Source of the DNA: HGM04593 sp045647885 | GTDB lineage: Bacteria; Bacteroidota; Bacteroidia; Bacteroidales; Bacteroidaceae | NCBI GenBank assembly: GCA_045647885.1 | Contig: JAZRMX010000048.1 | Span: forward strand, 1-64,000 | Length of the DNA: 64,000 nucleotides | Reading direction: 5' to 3' | In this document: positions 29,128 through 37,689 of the stretch, piece by piece | Layout of the letters: every line of letters begins with the position of its first letter | Numbering within the stretch: the first letter of the stretch is position 1 | Notes under the pieces: model-generated | Told to the model about the DNA's origin: nothing | What the model saw: only the letters and a program-made list of their open reading frames with translations | Database searches by the model: none | Translations under genes and position numbers: made by a program

Positions 29128-29807
29128 TGTTCCACCTCCGCAAATTTATAACCAAAGCCATACACAGCCTTCACATTTACCGTAGCACCAGCCTCGGCAA
29201 GTTTTTTTCTGAGATTCTTTATCTGCGCATAGACAAACTGAAAATTATCGGCTGTGTCTATGTGGTCGCCCCACACCGACTCGGCAAGCAGAGCCTTATC
29301 CACAATATGATTGGGGCGCTGCATAAAATAGAGCAGAATATCATACTCCTTTTTCAACAAAGCCACACTGCCACCGCCCACCGTAACCGTGCGGCTCTGC
29401 AGGTCGAGAGTAATATTTCCGGCACTCATCAATTTATTGACAGCACCGCTACCGCGACGCAGTACACTCTTTATGCGCGCCGAGAGTTCGGCCATATAGA
29501 AAGGCTTGGCAAGATAATCGTCGGCACCAAGGTCGAGCCCGGCAACCTTATCATCTATGGAGTCTCGCGCCGAAATAATTATCACGCGGTCGCCCTTGTC
29601 GAGCGACTTTATCTGCTCGAGCAATTTGAGACCATTTCCGTCGGGCAACATAATATCGAGCAGAATACAATCGTAACTGTAACCGGCAATCTTATCGCAG
29701 GCATCGAAGAAGGTTGCAGCGGTCTCCACCACATACCCCTCGCTGTGCAGAGAGCGCGACATAATCTCGCTCAACGAAGCATCATCTTCTATTATAAGCA
29801 GTTTCAT
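29124..29807 (-). CDS. Response regulator, OmpR/PhoB family
   Basis: A 227-residue regulator. The receiver domain has the acidic pair EDD at residues 7-9, the phospho-acceptor Asp in LLDIMLPDGNG (about 51) and Lys in YLAKPFYMAEL (about 102). The C-terminal winged-helix domain (about 130-225) ends with VKAVYGFGYKFAE, typical of the OmpR group. It starts 53 bp after the rnr stop; CATATTTG at about 29822-29829 on the minus strand may be a weak -7 element. Confidence 0.93.
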   Translation of the reverse strand: MKLLIIEDDASLSEIMSRSLHSEGYVVETAATFFDACDKIAGYSYDCILLDIMLPDGNGLKLLEQIKSLDKGDRVIIISARDSIDDKVAGLDLGADDYLAKPFYMAELSARIKSVLRRGSGAVNKLMSAGNITLDLQSRTVTVGGGSVALLKKEYDILLYFMQRPNHIVDKALLAESVWGDHIDTADNFQFVYAQIKNLRKKLAEAGATVNVKAVYGFGYKFAEVEQ

Positions 29808-29860
29808 AGCTGTTGTTTTTTTGCAAATATGAACAGCAATTCTAAAAAGAAAGTGAAATA

Positions 29861-32017
29861 CTACTCGGCATAATGCGCCACCAGTTCAAAATCGAGCTGT
29901 TTGCGGTCGAGATTGGCACGTGCTATACGTATGCGCACCGCATCACCAATGGTGTAACGATGGTGACGACGACGGCCCACAAGACAATAGTTCGCATCGT
30001 CGAACTCATAGTAATCGTCCTGCAGCGTGCGTATAGGCACCATACCCTCGCACTTATTCTCGTTAATTTCGGCATAGAAGCCCCACTCGGTCACACCACT
30101 TATCACAGCATCGAACTCCTCGCCTATGTGCTCGCTCATAAACTCCACCTGCTTGTACTTTATGCTTGCACGCTCGGCATTGGCAGCAACCTGCTCCTGA
30201 GCCGAACAATGCTCGCAGAAATCCTCATATTTGGGCAGGCTCACAGAACGCGACCCCTGCAAAAGATAGCGGGTGAGCAGACGATGCACAAGAAGGTCGG
30301 GATAACGGCGTATGGGAGATGTAAAATGTGTGTAATAACGGAAAGCAAGGCCATAATGCCCTATATTCTCGGTTGAGTAACGAGCCTTCTGCATAGTGCG
30401 CACAGAAATCTGCTCTATAACATTCTGCTCCTTTGTACCGTGTACCTCTTTTAAAAGATTATTCATAGCCGTTGCCGAGGTTGTGCGGCCCGAGCCGCTA
30501 CGCATCTTGTAGCCCAACTTGCTCACAAATTTAGAGAGCATTGCCAGTTTTTCAGGGTCGGGTTGGTCGTGAATTCGATAGACAAAGGTCTTGGGAGTGT
30601 TACCCGACACACGACGGCCAATCTTTTCGGCAACCGTACGGTTGGCAAGCAACATAAATTCCTCGATAAGCTGGTGCGACTCATTACTCTCGCTGAAGTA
30701 TACCGACACGGGCTTGCCATCCTCGTCGAGGCGGAAATGCACCTCGGCCTGGTGGAAATCTATCGCTCCCGCTGCAAATCGCTTGCTGCGCATTGTCTGC
30801 GCAAGGTTGTTCAGCGTCGTTATTTCGGTAAAATACTCACCCTCGCCATTTGTAATAATCTCCTGTACCTCGTCGTAACAGAAACGGCGGTCGCTGTTTA
30901 TTATGGTACGGGCTATGCGGAAGTCCTTCACTTCGGCTTTGTTGTTCATTGTGAATATTACCGAATAGGCAAGCTTGTCTTCATTGGGACGCAACGAACA
31001 GAGGAAATTACACAAGCGCTCGGGGAGCATTGGTATGGTGCGATCGACAAGATAGATTGATGTCGCACGCTTGTAAGCCTCTTTATCAATAATTCCACCC
31101 TCTGTCACATAGTAAGAAACGTCGGCAATGTGTACGCCAATTTCCCACAGCCCGTCGGAAAGGGAGCGTATGGAGAGAGCGTCGTCAAAATCCTTTGCAT
31201 CGGCAGGGTCAATGGTGAAGGTTGTCACGCCACGGAAGTCTTCACGCTGCGCAATCTCCTCGTCGGTGATACCCACATCGAGCCTCTCGGCAGCCTGCTC
31301 CACAGCAGCCGGATAGGTATAAGGAAGACCATATTCGGCAAGAATAGCGTTCATTTCGGCATTATTCTCACCCGCCTGGCCAAGAATATCCACCACCTTA
31401 CCCACAGGATTCTTGCTATCGAGCGGCCACTCAAGTATCTTCACAATAGCCTTGTCACCATTCCTGCCATCCTTCAACAGGTCGCGAGGTATAAAAATGT
31501 CGCAAGGCATATAGCGGTCATCGGTAAGCAGGAAGGCATAATGCTTTTCAACGTGCAGTTCACCCACAAAAGTGTCGTGCGCACGCTTCAGCACCTCCAC
31601 CACTTCGCCCTCACGACCACGGCCCCGACGCTTTGCAAAAAGCGAAACACGCACATAGTCGTCGGTAAGAGCGTGCCCCGAATTGCGCTCCGATACAATA
31701 ACCGGCTCACTCTCATCTTCGGGGTAGAACATATTGTACCCGTTCTTGTTGCGCTTAAAGACACCCAACAGCGAAGAACCGCTGTTGGCGAGCTGATACC
31801 TGCGGAAAGCAGGCTCTATGAGATAACCGTCGAAGACAAGGTCGTCGAGTATGCTCACACACAAGGTGCGTGCCGACGAGGATGTAAGGTCGAGCTCCTT
31901 GAAAACCTCTTTCGTGCTCACCTGCTCGCCGTCGTGACGATTAAAGAACTCCACAAGCATCTCCACAAGCACACGCTTGTTGATGCGACCTTTCGACTTT
32001 CCGCCTTTCTTTGCCAT
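29861..32017 (-). CDS. rnr: Ribonuclease R
   Basis: A 718-residue processive 3'-5' exoribonuclease. An N-terminal winged-helix part (about residues 10-65) is followed by cold-shock domains. The catalytic RNB domain has DPADAKDFDDALSI at about 272-285 with the metal-binding aspartates, then the S1 domain near the C-terminus (GEEFDAVISGVTEWGFYAEI, about 635). Length fits Bacteroidota. The GIY-YIG-like gene is 90 bp upstream in the same direction. Confidence 0.96.
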   Translation of the reverse strand: MAKKGGKSKGRINKRVLVEMLVEFFNRHDGEQVSTKEVFKELDLTSSSARTLCVSILDDLVFDGYLIEPAFRRYQLANSGSSLLGVFKRNKNGYNMFYPEDESEPVIVSERNSGHALTDDYVRVSLFAKRRGRGREGEVVEVLKRAHDTFVGELHVEKHYAFLLTDDRYMPCDIFIPRDLLKDGRNGDKAIVKILEWPLDSKNPVGKVVDILGQAGENNAEMNAILAEYGLPYTYPAAVEQAAERLDVGITDEEIAQREDFRGVTTFTIDPADAKDFDDALSIRSLSDGLWEIGVHIADVSYYVTEGGIIDKEAYKRATSIYLVDRTIPMLPERLCNFLCSLRPNEDKLAYSVIFTMNNKAEVKDFRIARTIINSDRRFCYDEVQEIITNGEGEYFTEITTLNNLAQTMRSKRFAAGAIDFHQAEVHFRLDEDGKPVSVYFSESNESHQLIEEFMLLANRTVAEKIGRRVSGNTPKTFVYRIHDQPDPEKLAMLSKFVSKLGYKMRSGSGRTTSATAMNNLLKEVHGTKEQNVIEQISVRTMQKARYSTENIGHYGLAFRYYTHFTSPIRRYPDLLVHRLLTRYLLQGSRSVSLPKYEDFCEHCSAQEQVAANAERASIKYKQVEFMSEHIGEEFDAVISGVTEWGFYAEINENKCEGMVPIRTLQDDYYEFDDANYCLVGRRRHHRYTIGDAVRIRIARANLDRKQLDFELVAHYAE

Positions 32018-32107
32018 ATATTACTTTTTTAATCTTCGCAATTGTTGTCTGCTAAAGTAATAATAAAAAAAGATACTGCAAGCAAGAAAAGGGCAGCAAA
32101 TATCAAA

Positions 32108-32455
32108 CTATGTAAAATTACGGCAAATAATATCCTCAGTCACCTTATTACGCACAGCCGCATCACCCTCATACAGCACCGCGACACAATTGGCTTTACA
32201 CAAAGCAGGATATTTACCCGACAACTCACCCACCGACAAAGTCGACAGATTATCCGTCTGACCACAATAGAGCAACTCATACTTAAAACGACGACGCAAC
32301 CTGTCGTAAGCCCTGCGGAGAAAAATAAAAACCGCTCCTTCGGCCGGTAAGGCATCTTCCACCCCAAGAACAACACCAAAAATATACGGAATGAATTTAT
32401 ACCTATAACCAGAGGCACCAAAGACCGAAAAGAGCGATTTTAACTTATTAACCAT
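32108..32455 (-). CDS. Small GIY-YIG-like protein, probably degenerate
   Basis: A 115-residue protein. The middle reads AVFIFLRR followed by YELLYCGQTDNLSTL, the spacing and core of the GIY-YIG fold in small Bacteroidota proteins. The end (CKANCVAVLYEGDAAVRNKVTEDII) resembles the helical closing part, where a conserved Glu binds metal in active members. The catalytic Arg and the usual His after the NLS segment are not visible, so it may be inactive. A good -7 box (TATTTTTG) lies just upstream. It is short and could be a lineage-specific gene of another kind. Confidence 0.6.
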   Translation of the reverse strand: MVNKLKSLFSVFGASGYRYKFIPYIFGVVLGVEDALPAEGAVFIFLRRAYDRLRRRFKYELLYCGQTDNLSTLSVGELSGKYPALCKANCVAVLYEGDAAVRNKVTEDIICRNFT

Positions 32456-32474
32456 AAAATTTAATTATACGTCA

Positions 32475-32482
32475 CAAAAATA
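32475..32482 (-). promoter_or_regulatory. -7 element upstream of the GIY-YIG-like gene
   Basis: TATTTTTG on the minus strand (32482 to 32475) fits TAnnTTTG exactly and lies 20 bp from the start codon. No clear -33 TTTG is seen. Confidence 0.5.
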
Positions 32483-32586
32483 TTACATCACCCGCCGGAC
32501 AAGGTTGCTATTTTGACAAAAAAGAGCTTCCACCGCCTATTTTAAGAGTTTGCAAGAAAAATTTCCCCACAAACAAGAAAAAAGCG

Positions 32587-32594
32587 TACCTTTG
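32587..32594 (+). promoter_or_regulatory. -7 element of the epimerase promoter
   Basis: TACCTTTG matches TAnnTTTG and is followed by C as usual. It is 20 bp upstream of the start codon, giving a very short leader. Confidence 0.6.
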
Positions 32595-32614
32595 CAGGCG
32601 TAAACCACAACAAA

Positions 32615-33628
32615 ATGGGAGTAAAGAAGATATTGGTAACAGGAGCCAGCGGATTCATAGGCAGTTTCATTGTGGAGCAGGGGCTTGCACAAGGATACGA
32701 AGTGTGGGCAGGCATACGCGGCACCAGCAGCCGTAAATTCCTGAAAGACAGAAGAATCAAGTTTATAGAACTGAGCCTTAATGACCGGGAGCTCCTCAAT
32801 TCGCAGATAAGTACCTTCAAGCAAGAGCACGGCGTGTGGGACTATGTAGTCCACGCTGCCGGCGCAACAAAATGCCTCGATAAAAAAGAGTTTTTACAGA
32901 CAAACTTCGAAGGCACAAGAAACCTTGTGGAAGCCTTGAAGATTGCCGATGCCTCACCCAAAAAGCTCATCTATCTGAGCTCGCTCAGCGTCTTTGGACC
33001 GGCGAGAGAGAGTGAGCCCCACACTCCCATAGAAGAGAGCGACCACGCAGAGCCCAATACCGCATACGGCCACAGCAAGCTTATGGCCGAGGCATACATA
33101 AAAAACTGCGGCATACCCTACATAACCCTGCGCCCAACCGGAGTCTACGGCCCGCGCGAACGCGACTACTACCAGATGGCAGTAAGTATAAAAAAACATA
33201 TAGACTTTGCTGTGGGGTATAAAAAACAGACCATCACATTCATCTATGTGAAAGACCTTGTGAAGGCCATCTATCTATCCATAGAAAAGGATGTAACAAA
33301 CCGCAGTTATTTTGTGAGCGAGCCACGCGGTTACAGCAGCCGCAGTTTCAGCGACTACATACAGGAGAGCCTCGGCATAAAATGTGTACTGCACATAACA
33401 GCCCCTTTATGGGTGCTGAAAGCAATATCGGCAATATCGGAGGGAATTGCACGCATCACCCGAAAACCGGCAACGCTGAACAGCGACAAATACAACATTA
33501 TGAAACAGCGCAACTGGCTGTGCGACACAACACCCATAGAAAAAGAACTAGGCTTTATCGCCGACTATAATTTAGAAAAAGGCACAAAAGAGACAATAGA
33601 ATGGTACAAACAGGAAAAATGGCTATAA
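32615..33628 (+). CDS. NAD-dependent epimerase/dehydratase (extended SDR)
   Basis: A 337-residue extended short-chain dehydrogenase. The nucleotide-binding motif TGASGFIGSF is at about residues 8-17, HAAG at about 86 and the catalytic YGHSK at about 150-154, with SSLSVFG before it. RPTGVYGPRERDYYQM follows. The substrate, a nucleotide sugar or a sterol/lipid-like alcohol, cannot be told from the motifs. It overlaps the PAP2 gene by 10 bp, so both may work on one lipid or glycolipid. Confidence 0.9.
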   Translation: MGVKKILVTGASGFIGSFIVEQGLAQGYEVWAGIRGTSSRKFLKDRRIKFIELSLNDRELLNSQISTFKQEHGVWDYVVHAAGATKCLDKKEFLQTNFEGTRNLVEALKIADASPKKLIYLSSLSVFGPARESEPHTPIEESDHAEPNTAYGHSKLMAEAYIKNCGIPYITLRPTGVYGPRERDYYQMAVSIKKHIDFAVGYKKQTITFIYVKDLVKAIYLSIEKDVTNRSYFVSEPRGYSSRSFSDYIQESLGIKCVLHITAPLWVLKAISAISEGIARITRKPATLNSDKYNIMKQRNWLCDTTPIEKELGFIADYNLEKGTKETIEWYKQEKWL

Positions 33629-34581
33629 AATTCTTTGAACGCAAAGAGGAGCAGCGTACCTTCCTTGCTGTAGAGACGCTGAACCTCATCTACAACCTCA
33701 TCACCACCCTGCTCATAATTATCTTTTACAACAGGCTGCACAACCCACAGGAGATGCTTATGGGGCGTTTCCTTGTCGCATTCGGCACCTTTGTAATCAT
33801 ATACATCTACACAAAGTATCCTTCGCGTGCGACACAGTTCCTGCGCATTGTGGGACAGGTGGCACTGCTTGGTTACTGGTACCCCGACACCTTTGAATTC
33901 AACCGCATATTCCCTAACCTCGACCACCTTTTTGCCACAGCAGAATACACACTCTTCGCCTGCCAGCCTGCACAACTTTTCGACCAAGTGTGCAGCCACC
34001 CATTGTGGCGCGAGGCGTTCAATCTTGGTTATTGGGCATACTATCCTATGATTGTAACAACAATACTGTGGTATTTCTTTAAAAAGGATAAGGAGATTGA
34101 ACGCTGCACCTTTGTTATTATGGCATCATTCTTCATCTATTACCTCATATATATATTCGTTCCCGTTGCCGGGCCACAATTCTATTTTCCAGTAATAGGA
34201 GATGCTGCTGTCGCTGGTGGAATATACCCCGAGATTGGCAACTGGTTCGACTTGAACCCGGAAATAACCATTCCGCAAGCCGACAAGGGTGGGTTCTTTA
34301 CCTCGCTTGTAAATATGGCACAAGCCTCGGGAGAACGCCCCACCGCAGCCTTCCCAAGCTCACATATAGGAATATCAACCATCCTTATGCTGCTTACCTA
34401 CCGTGCAAAAAAAGCACTTATGCTCACACTTTTCCCACTATATGTATTGCTATGCTGTGCCACAGTATACATAAAAGCACACTACCTGATAGATGGCATT
34501 GCAGGAGTAGCTAGCGGAATTGGCCTATACCTGTTCACTACATATATTTATAAGAAAACGGTGGGGAAAAATATCTGTTAA
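33619..34581 (+). CDS. PAP2-superfamily membrane phosphatase
   Basis: A 320-residue protein with about six membrane helices. The phosphatase motifs are ASGERPTAAFPSSHIG (motif 2, with SSH in place of SGH) and IKAHYLIDGIAG (motif 3, catalytic His and Asp). VPVAGPQFYF before them resembles AUR1/inositol-phosphorylceramide-synthase-like members, so a lipid headgroup transferase is an alternative to a simple phosphatase. I start at 33619 because an AGGAAA ribosome site precedes it; 33601 is possible and adds six residues. Its end is 8 bp from the convergent nrdG, with no terminator seen. Confidence 0.85.
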   Translation: MAIKFFERKEEQRTFLAVETLNLIYNLITTLLIIIFYNRLHNPQEMLMGRFLVAFGTFVIIYIYTKYPSRATQFLRIVGQVALLGYWYPDTFEFNRIFPNLDHLFATAEYTLFACQPAQLFDQVCSHPLWREAFNLGYWAYYPMIVTTILWYFFKKDKEIERCTFVIMASFFIYYLIYIFVPVAGPQFYFPVIGDAAVAGGIYPEIGNWFDLNPEITIPQADKGGFFTSLVNMAQASGERPTAAFPSSHIGISTILMLLTYRAKKALMLTLFPLYVLLCCATVYIKAHYLIDGIAGVASGIGLYLFTTYIYKKTVGKNIC

Positions 34582-34589
34582 AGATAAAA

Positions 34590-35081
34590 TCAGAAACCTT
34601 TCATAAGCACCACGCTGCCCGAAGCAAGCGAAGCCTGGACATCTATGACACGTTGGTTGGAGCTGCCACGAAAACGTAGACTCTCGTCCCTCAACTCCTG
34701 CACAAAGGGGCCGTCTACAAGCACATCTATATGCTTTAAAAGCTCCTTTTGAGAGGGATTCCCGAGCAGATTTTCAAAAAGGAAACCTGTAAAACACCAA
34801 ATATTCTTGTCGCTATTCTCTTTAATGGCCACAGCAAGTTCGGTAAAGCCTGCGGCCTGCGCCATAGGGTCACCACCGCTGAAGGTAACATCGGCAAAAG
34901 GGTCGGCAAGAATAATTTTCAAGATATCACCTGTTTCCATAGGACGCCCGTTGGCAATATCCCACGATTGGGGGTTGTGACAGCCCGGGCAACGATTAGG
35001 ACAACCAGAACAATAGACCGAGGTACGAAACCCCGGTCCATCAACTGTTGTATCCTCCAATATGTCGAGAATGTATAGCAT
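34590..35081 (-). CDS. nrdG: Anaerobic ribonucleotide reductase activase (NrdG)
   Basis: A 163-residue radical-SAM enzyme that installs the glycyl radical on NrdD. The cluster motif CxxxCxxC is Cys27, Cys31, Cys34 (CPNRCPGCH). TFSGGDPMAQA at about residue 66 is the SAM-binding GGE-like motif. It starts 7 bp after the nrdD stop, so it shares the riboswitch-controlled transcript. Confidence 0.95.
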   Translation of the reverse strand: MLYILDILEDTTVDGPGFRTSVYCSGCPNRCPGCHNPQSWDIANGRPMETGDILKIILADPFADVTFSGGDPMAQAAGFTELAVAIKENSDKNIWCFTGFLFENLLGNPSQKELLKHIDVLVDGPFVQELRDESLRFRGSSNQRVIDVQASLASGSVVLMKGF

Positions 35082-35088
35082 CGCTGTA

Positions 35089-37296
35089 TTATTCGTGTAC
35101 TACACGATCGTTAAGCTCGGAGAGCTTTGCGCTGTTCCAGCGGTCTGTTGTACCCACAAGATAACCGGTAATGCGCTGCAGTTTGTCGAGACGCTCACTG
35201 CCACACTTGGGACAGCACTTCAAATCCTTCTCTGAATTCTCGTAACCGCAATCGAGACAGCGGTTACGGTTATGGTTCACCGAGCCATAGCCAAGGTTGT
35301 ACTTGTCCATCATATCAACCATACGCATAATAGCGTCGGGGTTGTGGGTTGCATCGCCGTCAATCTCCACATAGAAGATGTGTCCACCACCGGTTAGAGC
35401 GTGATAAGGAGCCTCAACCTCGGCTTTGTGGCGCGCGCTGCACTTGTAATAAACAGGAACGTGATTACTATTAGTGTAGTAGTCGCGGTTGGTCACGCCC
35501 TCAATAACACCAAACTGCTTGCGGTCGGCACGGGTAAACTTGCCCGAAAGACCCTCGGCAGGTGTTGCAAGTACACTGTAATTATGCTGATAACGCTCGG
35601 AGAAGTCGTTGGCACGGTCGCGCATATATGTAATTATCTTAACACCAAGCTCCTGTGCCTCTTCACTCTCGCCGTGATGCTTGCCGAGAAGTGCAACAAG
35701 GCACTCTGCAAGGCCAATAAAGCCAATACCAAGTGTTCCTTGATTAATTACCGAAGCAATTGTATCGGTAGGTTTCAAATTTTCAGAGCCCACCCAAAGA
35801 GCCGACATAAGCAACGGGAACTGTTTGGCAAAAGCAGTGCGCTGGAACTCCATACGCTCGTGCAACTGACGGGCAGCTATCTCCAGCACACCGTCGAGCT
35901 TTGCAAAGAATTGCGCAATGCGCTGCTCCTTATTCTCAATCTCCATACACTCTATGGCAAGACGCACAATATTCACTGTGGTGAAAGAGAGGTTACCGCG
36001 GCCTACAGAAGTCTTGGGGCCGAAGCGGTTCTCAAATACGCGTGTGCGGCAACCCATTGTAGCAACCTCGTGTATGTAACGCTTGGGATCATCGGCGCGC
36101 CACTCGCTGTTCTGGTTGAATGTAGCGTCGAGGTTAAGGAAGTTGGGGAAGAAACGGCGTGCCGACACCTTACAAGCCAACTCATAGAGGTCATAGTTGC
36201 GGTCGGTGGGCAAATAGCTCACGCCACGTTTCTTTTTCCATATCTGTATGGGGAAAATTGCAGTCTCGCCGTTACCAACACCACGATATGTGCTGTTTAG
36301 CAACTCGCGTATAACACAACGTCCCTCGGCCGAAGTATCAGTACCATAGTTTATGGAGCTGAACACAACCTGGTTACCACCACGCGAGTGGATGGTGTTC
36401 ATATTGTGGATAAACGCCTCCATTGCCTGATGCACACGCTTTACAGTCTTGTTCATTGCGTGCTGCACAATACGGTCGTCACCCGAGAGGAAATCGAGCG
36501 GAGCTTCTACATAATCCTCAACATCCTTGTTATACAAATGCTCGTAGCTCACCATCATAAGCCCCTCGAGAGACTTCAACTCCTCGATAAATGTGTCACG
36601 TACATAAGGAGCCATATAAAAATCGAATGCAGGGATTGCCTGACCACCGTGCATCTCGTTCTGCGCAGTCTCCAAAGAGATACAGGCAAGCACGCTGGCA
36701 GTCTCTATGCGCTTTGCGGCACGCGACTCACCGTGACCTACACAAAAACCGTTGCGCAGAATGTGGTCGAGCGGATGCTGGCAACAAGTAAGGCTCTTTG
36801 TGGGGTAATAATCCTTGTCGTGGATGTGTATATAGCTGTTGTGTACAGCCTCAAGCACCTCGTCGCCAAGGAGAAAATCGTCGACAAAAGGCTTTGTTGT
36901 CTCACTTGCAAACTTCATCATCATACCGGCAGGAGTGTCGGCATTCATATTGGCATTCTCGCGGGTTATGTCGTTCGATTTAATGTTAATAATCTCCTGG
37001 AACATATCGCGGGTCTTTGCCTTACGGGCGATGCTACGCTGGTTACGATAGGCAATATATCTTTTCGCCACATCCTTGCGGCTACTCTTCATCAACTCCA
37101 TCTCAACCATATCCTGTATGGCCTCGACAGTCATCTGCGAGTCACCACGGAAAGAGATGTGGTCGGTTATCTGACGTATGAGCGACATATCCTCACCCTT
37201 TTCGGTGTGGAGCATCGCCTTACGGATGGCGGTAATTATTTTTTCCTCATTAAAACCCACGATGCGTCCATCGCGCTTTACAATTGTCTGAATCAT
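35089..37296 (-). CDS. nrdD: Anaerobic ribonucleoside-triphosphate reductase (class III, NrdD)
   Basis: A 735-residue oxygen-sensitive enzyme that makes deoxynucleotides. An ATP-cone regulatory domain covers residues 3-90 (VKRDGRIVGFNEEKIITAIRKA). The catalytic barrel follows. Four zinc cysteines (CLDCGY and CCPKCG) are at about 675-695, and the radical-bearing Gly711 is in RITGYLVGT. All key elements are intact. Upstream on the same strand is a cobalamin riboswitch, so expression should fall when coenzyme B12 is plentiful. Confidence 0.97.
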   Translation of the reverse strand: MIQTIVKRDGRIVGFNEEKIITAIRKAMLHTEKGEDMSLIRQITDHISFRGDSQMTVEAIQDMVEMELMKSSRKDVAKRYIAYRNQRSIARKAKTRDMFQEIINIKSNDITRENANMNADTPAGMMMKFASETTKPFVDDFLLGDEVLEAVHNSYIHIHDKDYYPTKSLTCCQHPLDHILRNGFCVGHGESRAAKRIETASVLACISLETAQNEMHGGQAIPAFDFYMAPYVRDTFIEELKSLEGLMMVSYEHLYNKDVEDYVEAPLDFLSGDDRIVQHAMNKTVKRVHQAMEAFIHNMNTIHSRGGNQVVFSSINYGTDTSAEGRCVIRELLNSTYRGVGNGETAIFPIQIWKKKRGVSYLPTDRNYDLYELACKVSARRFFPNFLNLDATFNQNSEWRADDPKRYIHEVATMGCRTRVFENRFGPKTSVGRGNLSFTTVNIVRLAIECMEIENKEQRIAQFFAKLDGVLEIAARQLHERMEFQRTAFAKQFPLLMSALWVGSENLKPTDTIASVINQGTLGIGFIGLAECLVALLGKHHGESEEAQELGVKIITYMRDRANDFSERYQHNYSVLATPAEGLSGKFTRADRKQFGVIEGVTNRDYYTNSNHVPVYYKCSARHKAEVEAPYHALTGGGHIFYVEIDGDATHNPDAIMRMVDMMDKYNLGYGSVNHNRNRCLDCGYENSEKDLKCCPKCGSERLDKLQRITGYLVGTTDRWNSAKLSELNDRVVHE

Positions 37297-37326
37297 TTTT
37301 TGAAACGTTGATGAAGTTTGAAAAAA
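37296..37326 (-). promoter_or_regulatory. Inverted repeat at the nrdD start codon, possible riboswitch output
   Basis: Arms 37296-37306 and 37316-37326 match at 10 of 11 positions around a 9-base loop. In the RNA the 3' arm runs into the A of the AUG, so the hairpin would bury the ribosome site. The helix is A/U-rich and weak, as expected for a switch rather than a terminator. A role in the B12 response is inference. Confidence 0.35.
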
Positions 37327-37373
37327 TTTCGTACCGCCGCCCTATCCCACGAGTAACGACAGCCTTTAATGAA

Positions 37374-37533
37374 TGGCAGGTCTTCCGGCTGACTCCTCTT
37401 TCCTGCAGCCTTCCCGAAAAAACAGTGGCAATGAGTGCAAGAGTGTCGCAGGAGTTTCACGGCAGCGGGACTGCCGGGGATTTACACCCCGTTCCCTTTT
37501 AATGCGCACCGGGGTATTGCCCGATACACAACC
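37374..37533 (-). ncRNA. Cobalamin (B12) riboswitch controlling nrdDG
   Basis: Read on the minus strand, the region has the B12-box GTCAGCCGGAAGACCTGCC (37392-37374) at its 3' end. The conserved core GGGAACGGGGTG, AAATCCCCGGCAGTCCCGC and TGCCGTGA lies at 37496-37457, and AGGT at the 5' end (37533) closes P1 with ACCT. These are the hallmark parts of the adenosylcobalamin aptamer. It ends about 75 bases before the nrdD start codon and nothing else lies downstream on that strand, so nrdDG is the target. Confidence 0.95.
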
Positions 37534-37631
37534 TATTCTTTTGCGAAAGTAGTGATTTTATATCAAATTTCATATATAAAAAGAGGACTAATTTAAGCAG
37601 AAAATAAAAAAGTTTTTAACACCCCGAAAAG

Positions 37632-37669
37632 AGTATCTCCCCGTCGCAACAACCGCAACAGGGAGATAC
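37632..37669 (-). terminator. Hairpin terminator after pepP
   Basis: A perfect 9-bp stem GTATCTCCC / GGGAGATAC (37632-37640 with 37661-37669), 21 bases after the pepP stop. T-rich sequence (AAAAACTTTTTTATTTT on the minus strand) follows after a short gap. Confidence 0.55.
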
Positions 37670-37689
37670 AAATCCAATATATTAAAGCC

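Noticed and set aside
35401..37311. Long open frames on the plus strand opposite nrdD
   Set aside because: nrdD is complete with intact catalytic residues; the opposite frames have no start context or motif.
37534..37600. Promoter for nrdDG upstream of the riboswitch
   Set aside because: TACTTTCG on the minus strand is close to a -7 box, but the nearest TTTG is only 12 bases away, so the spacing does not fit.
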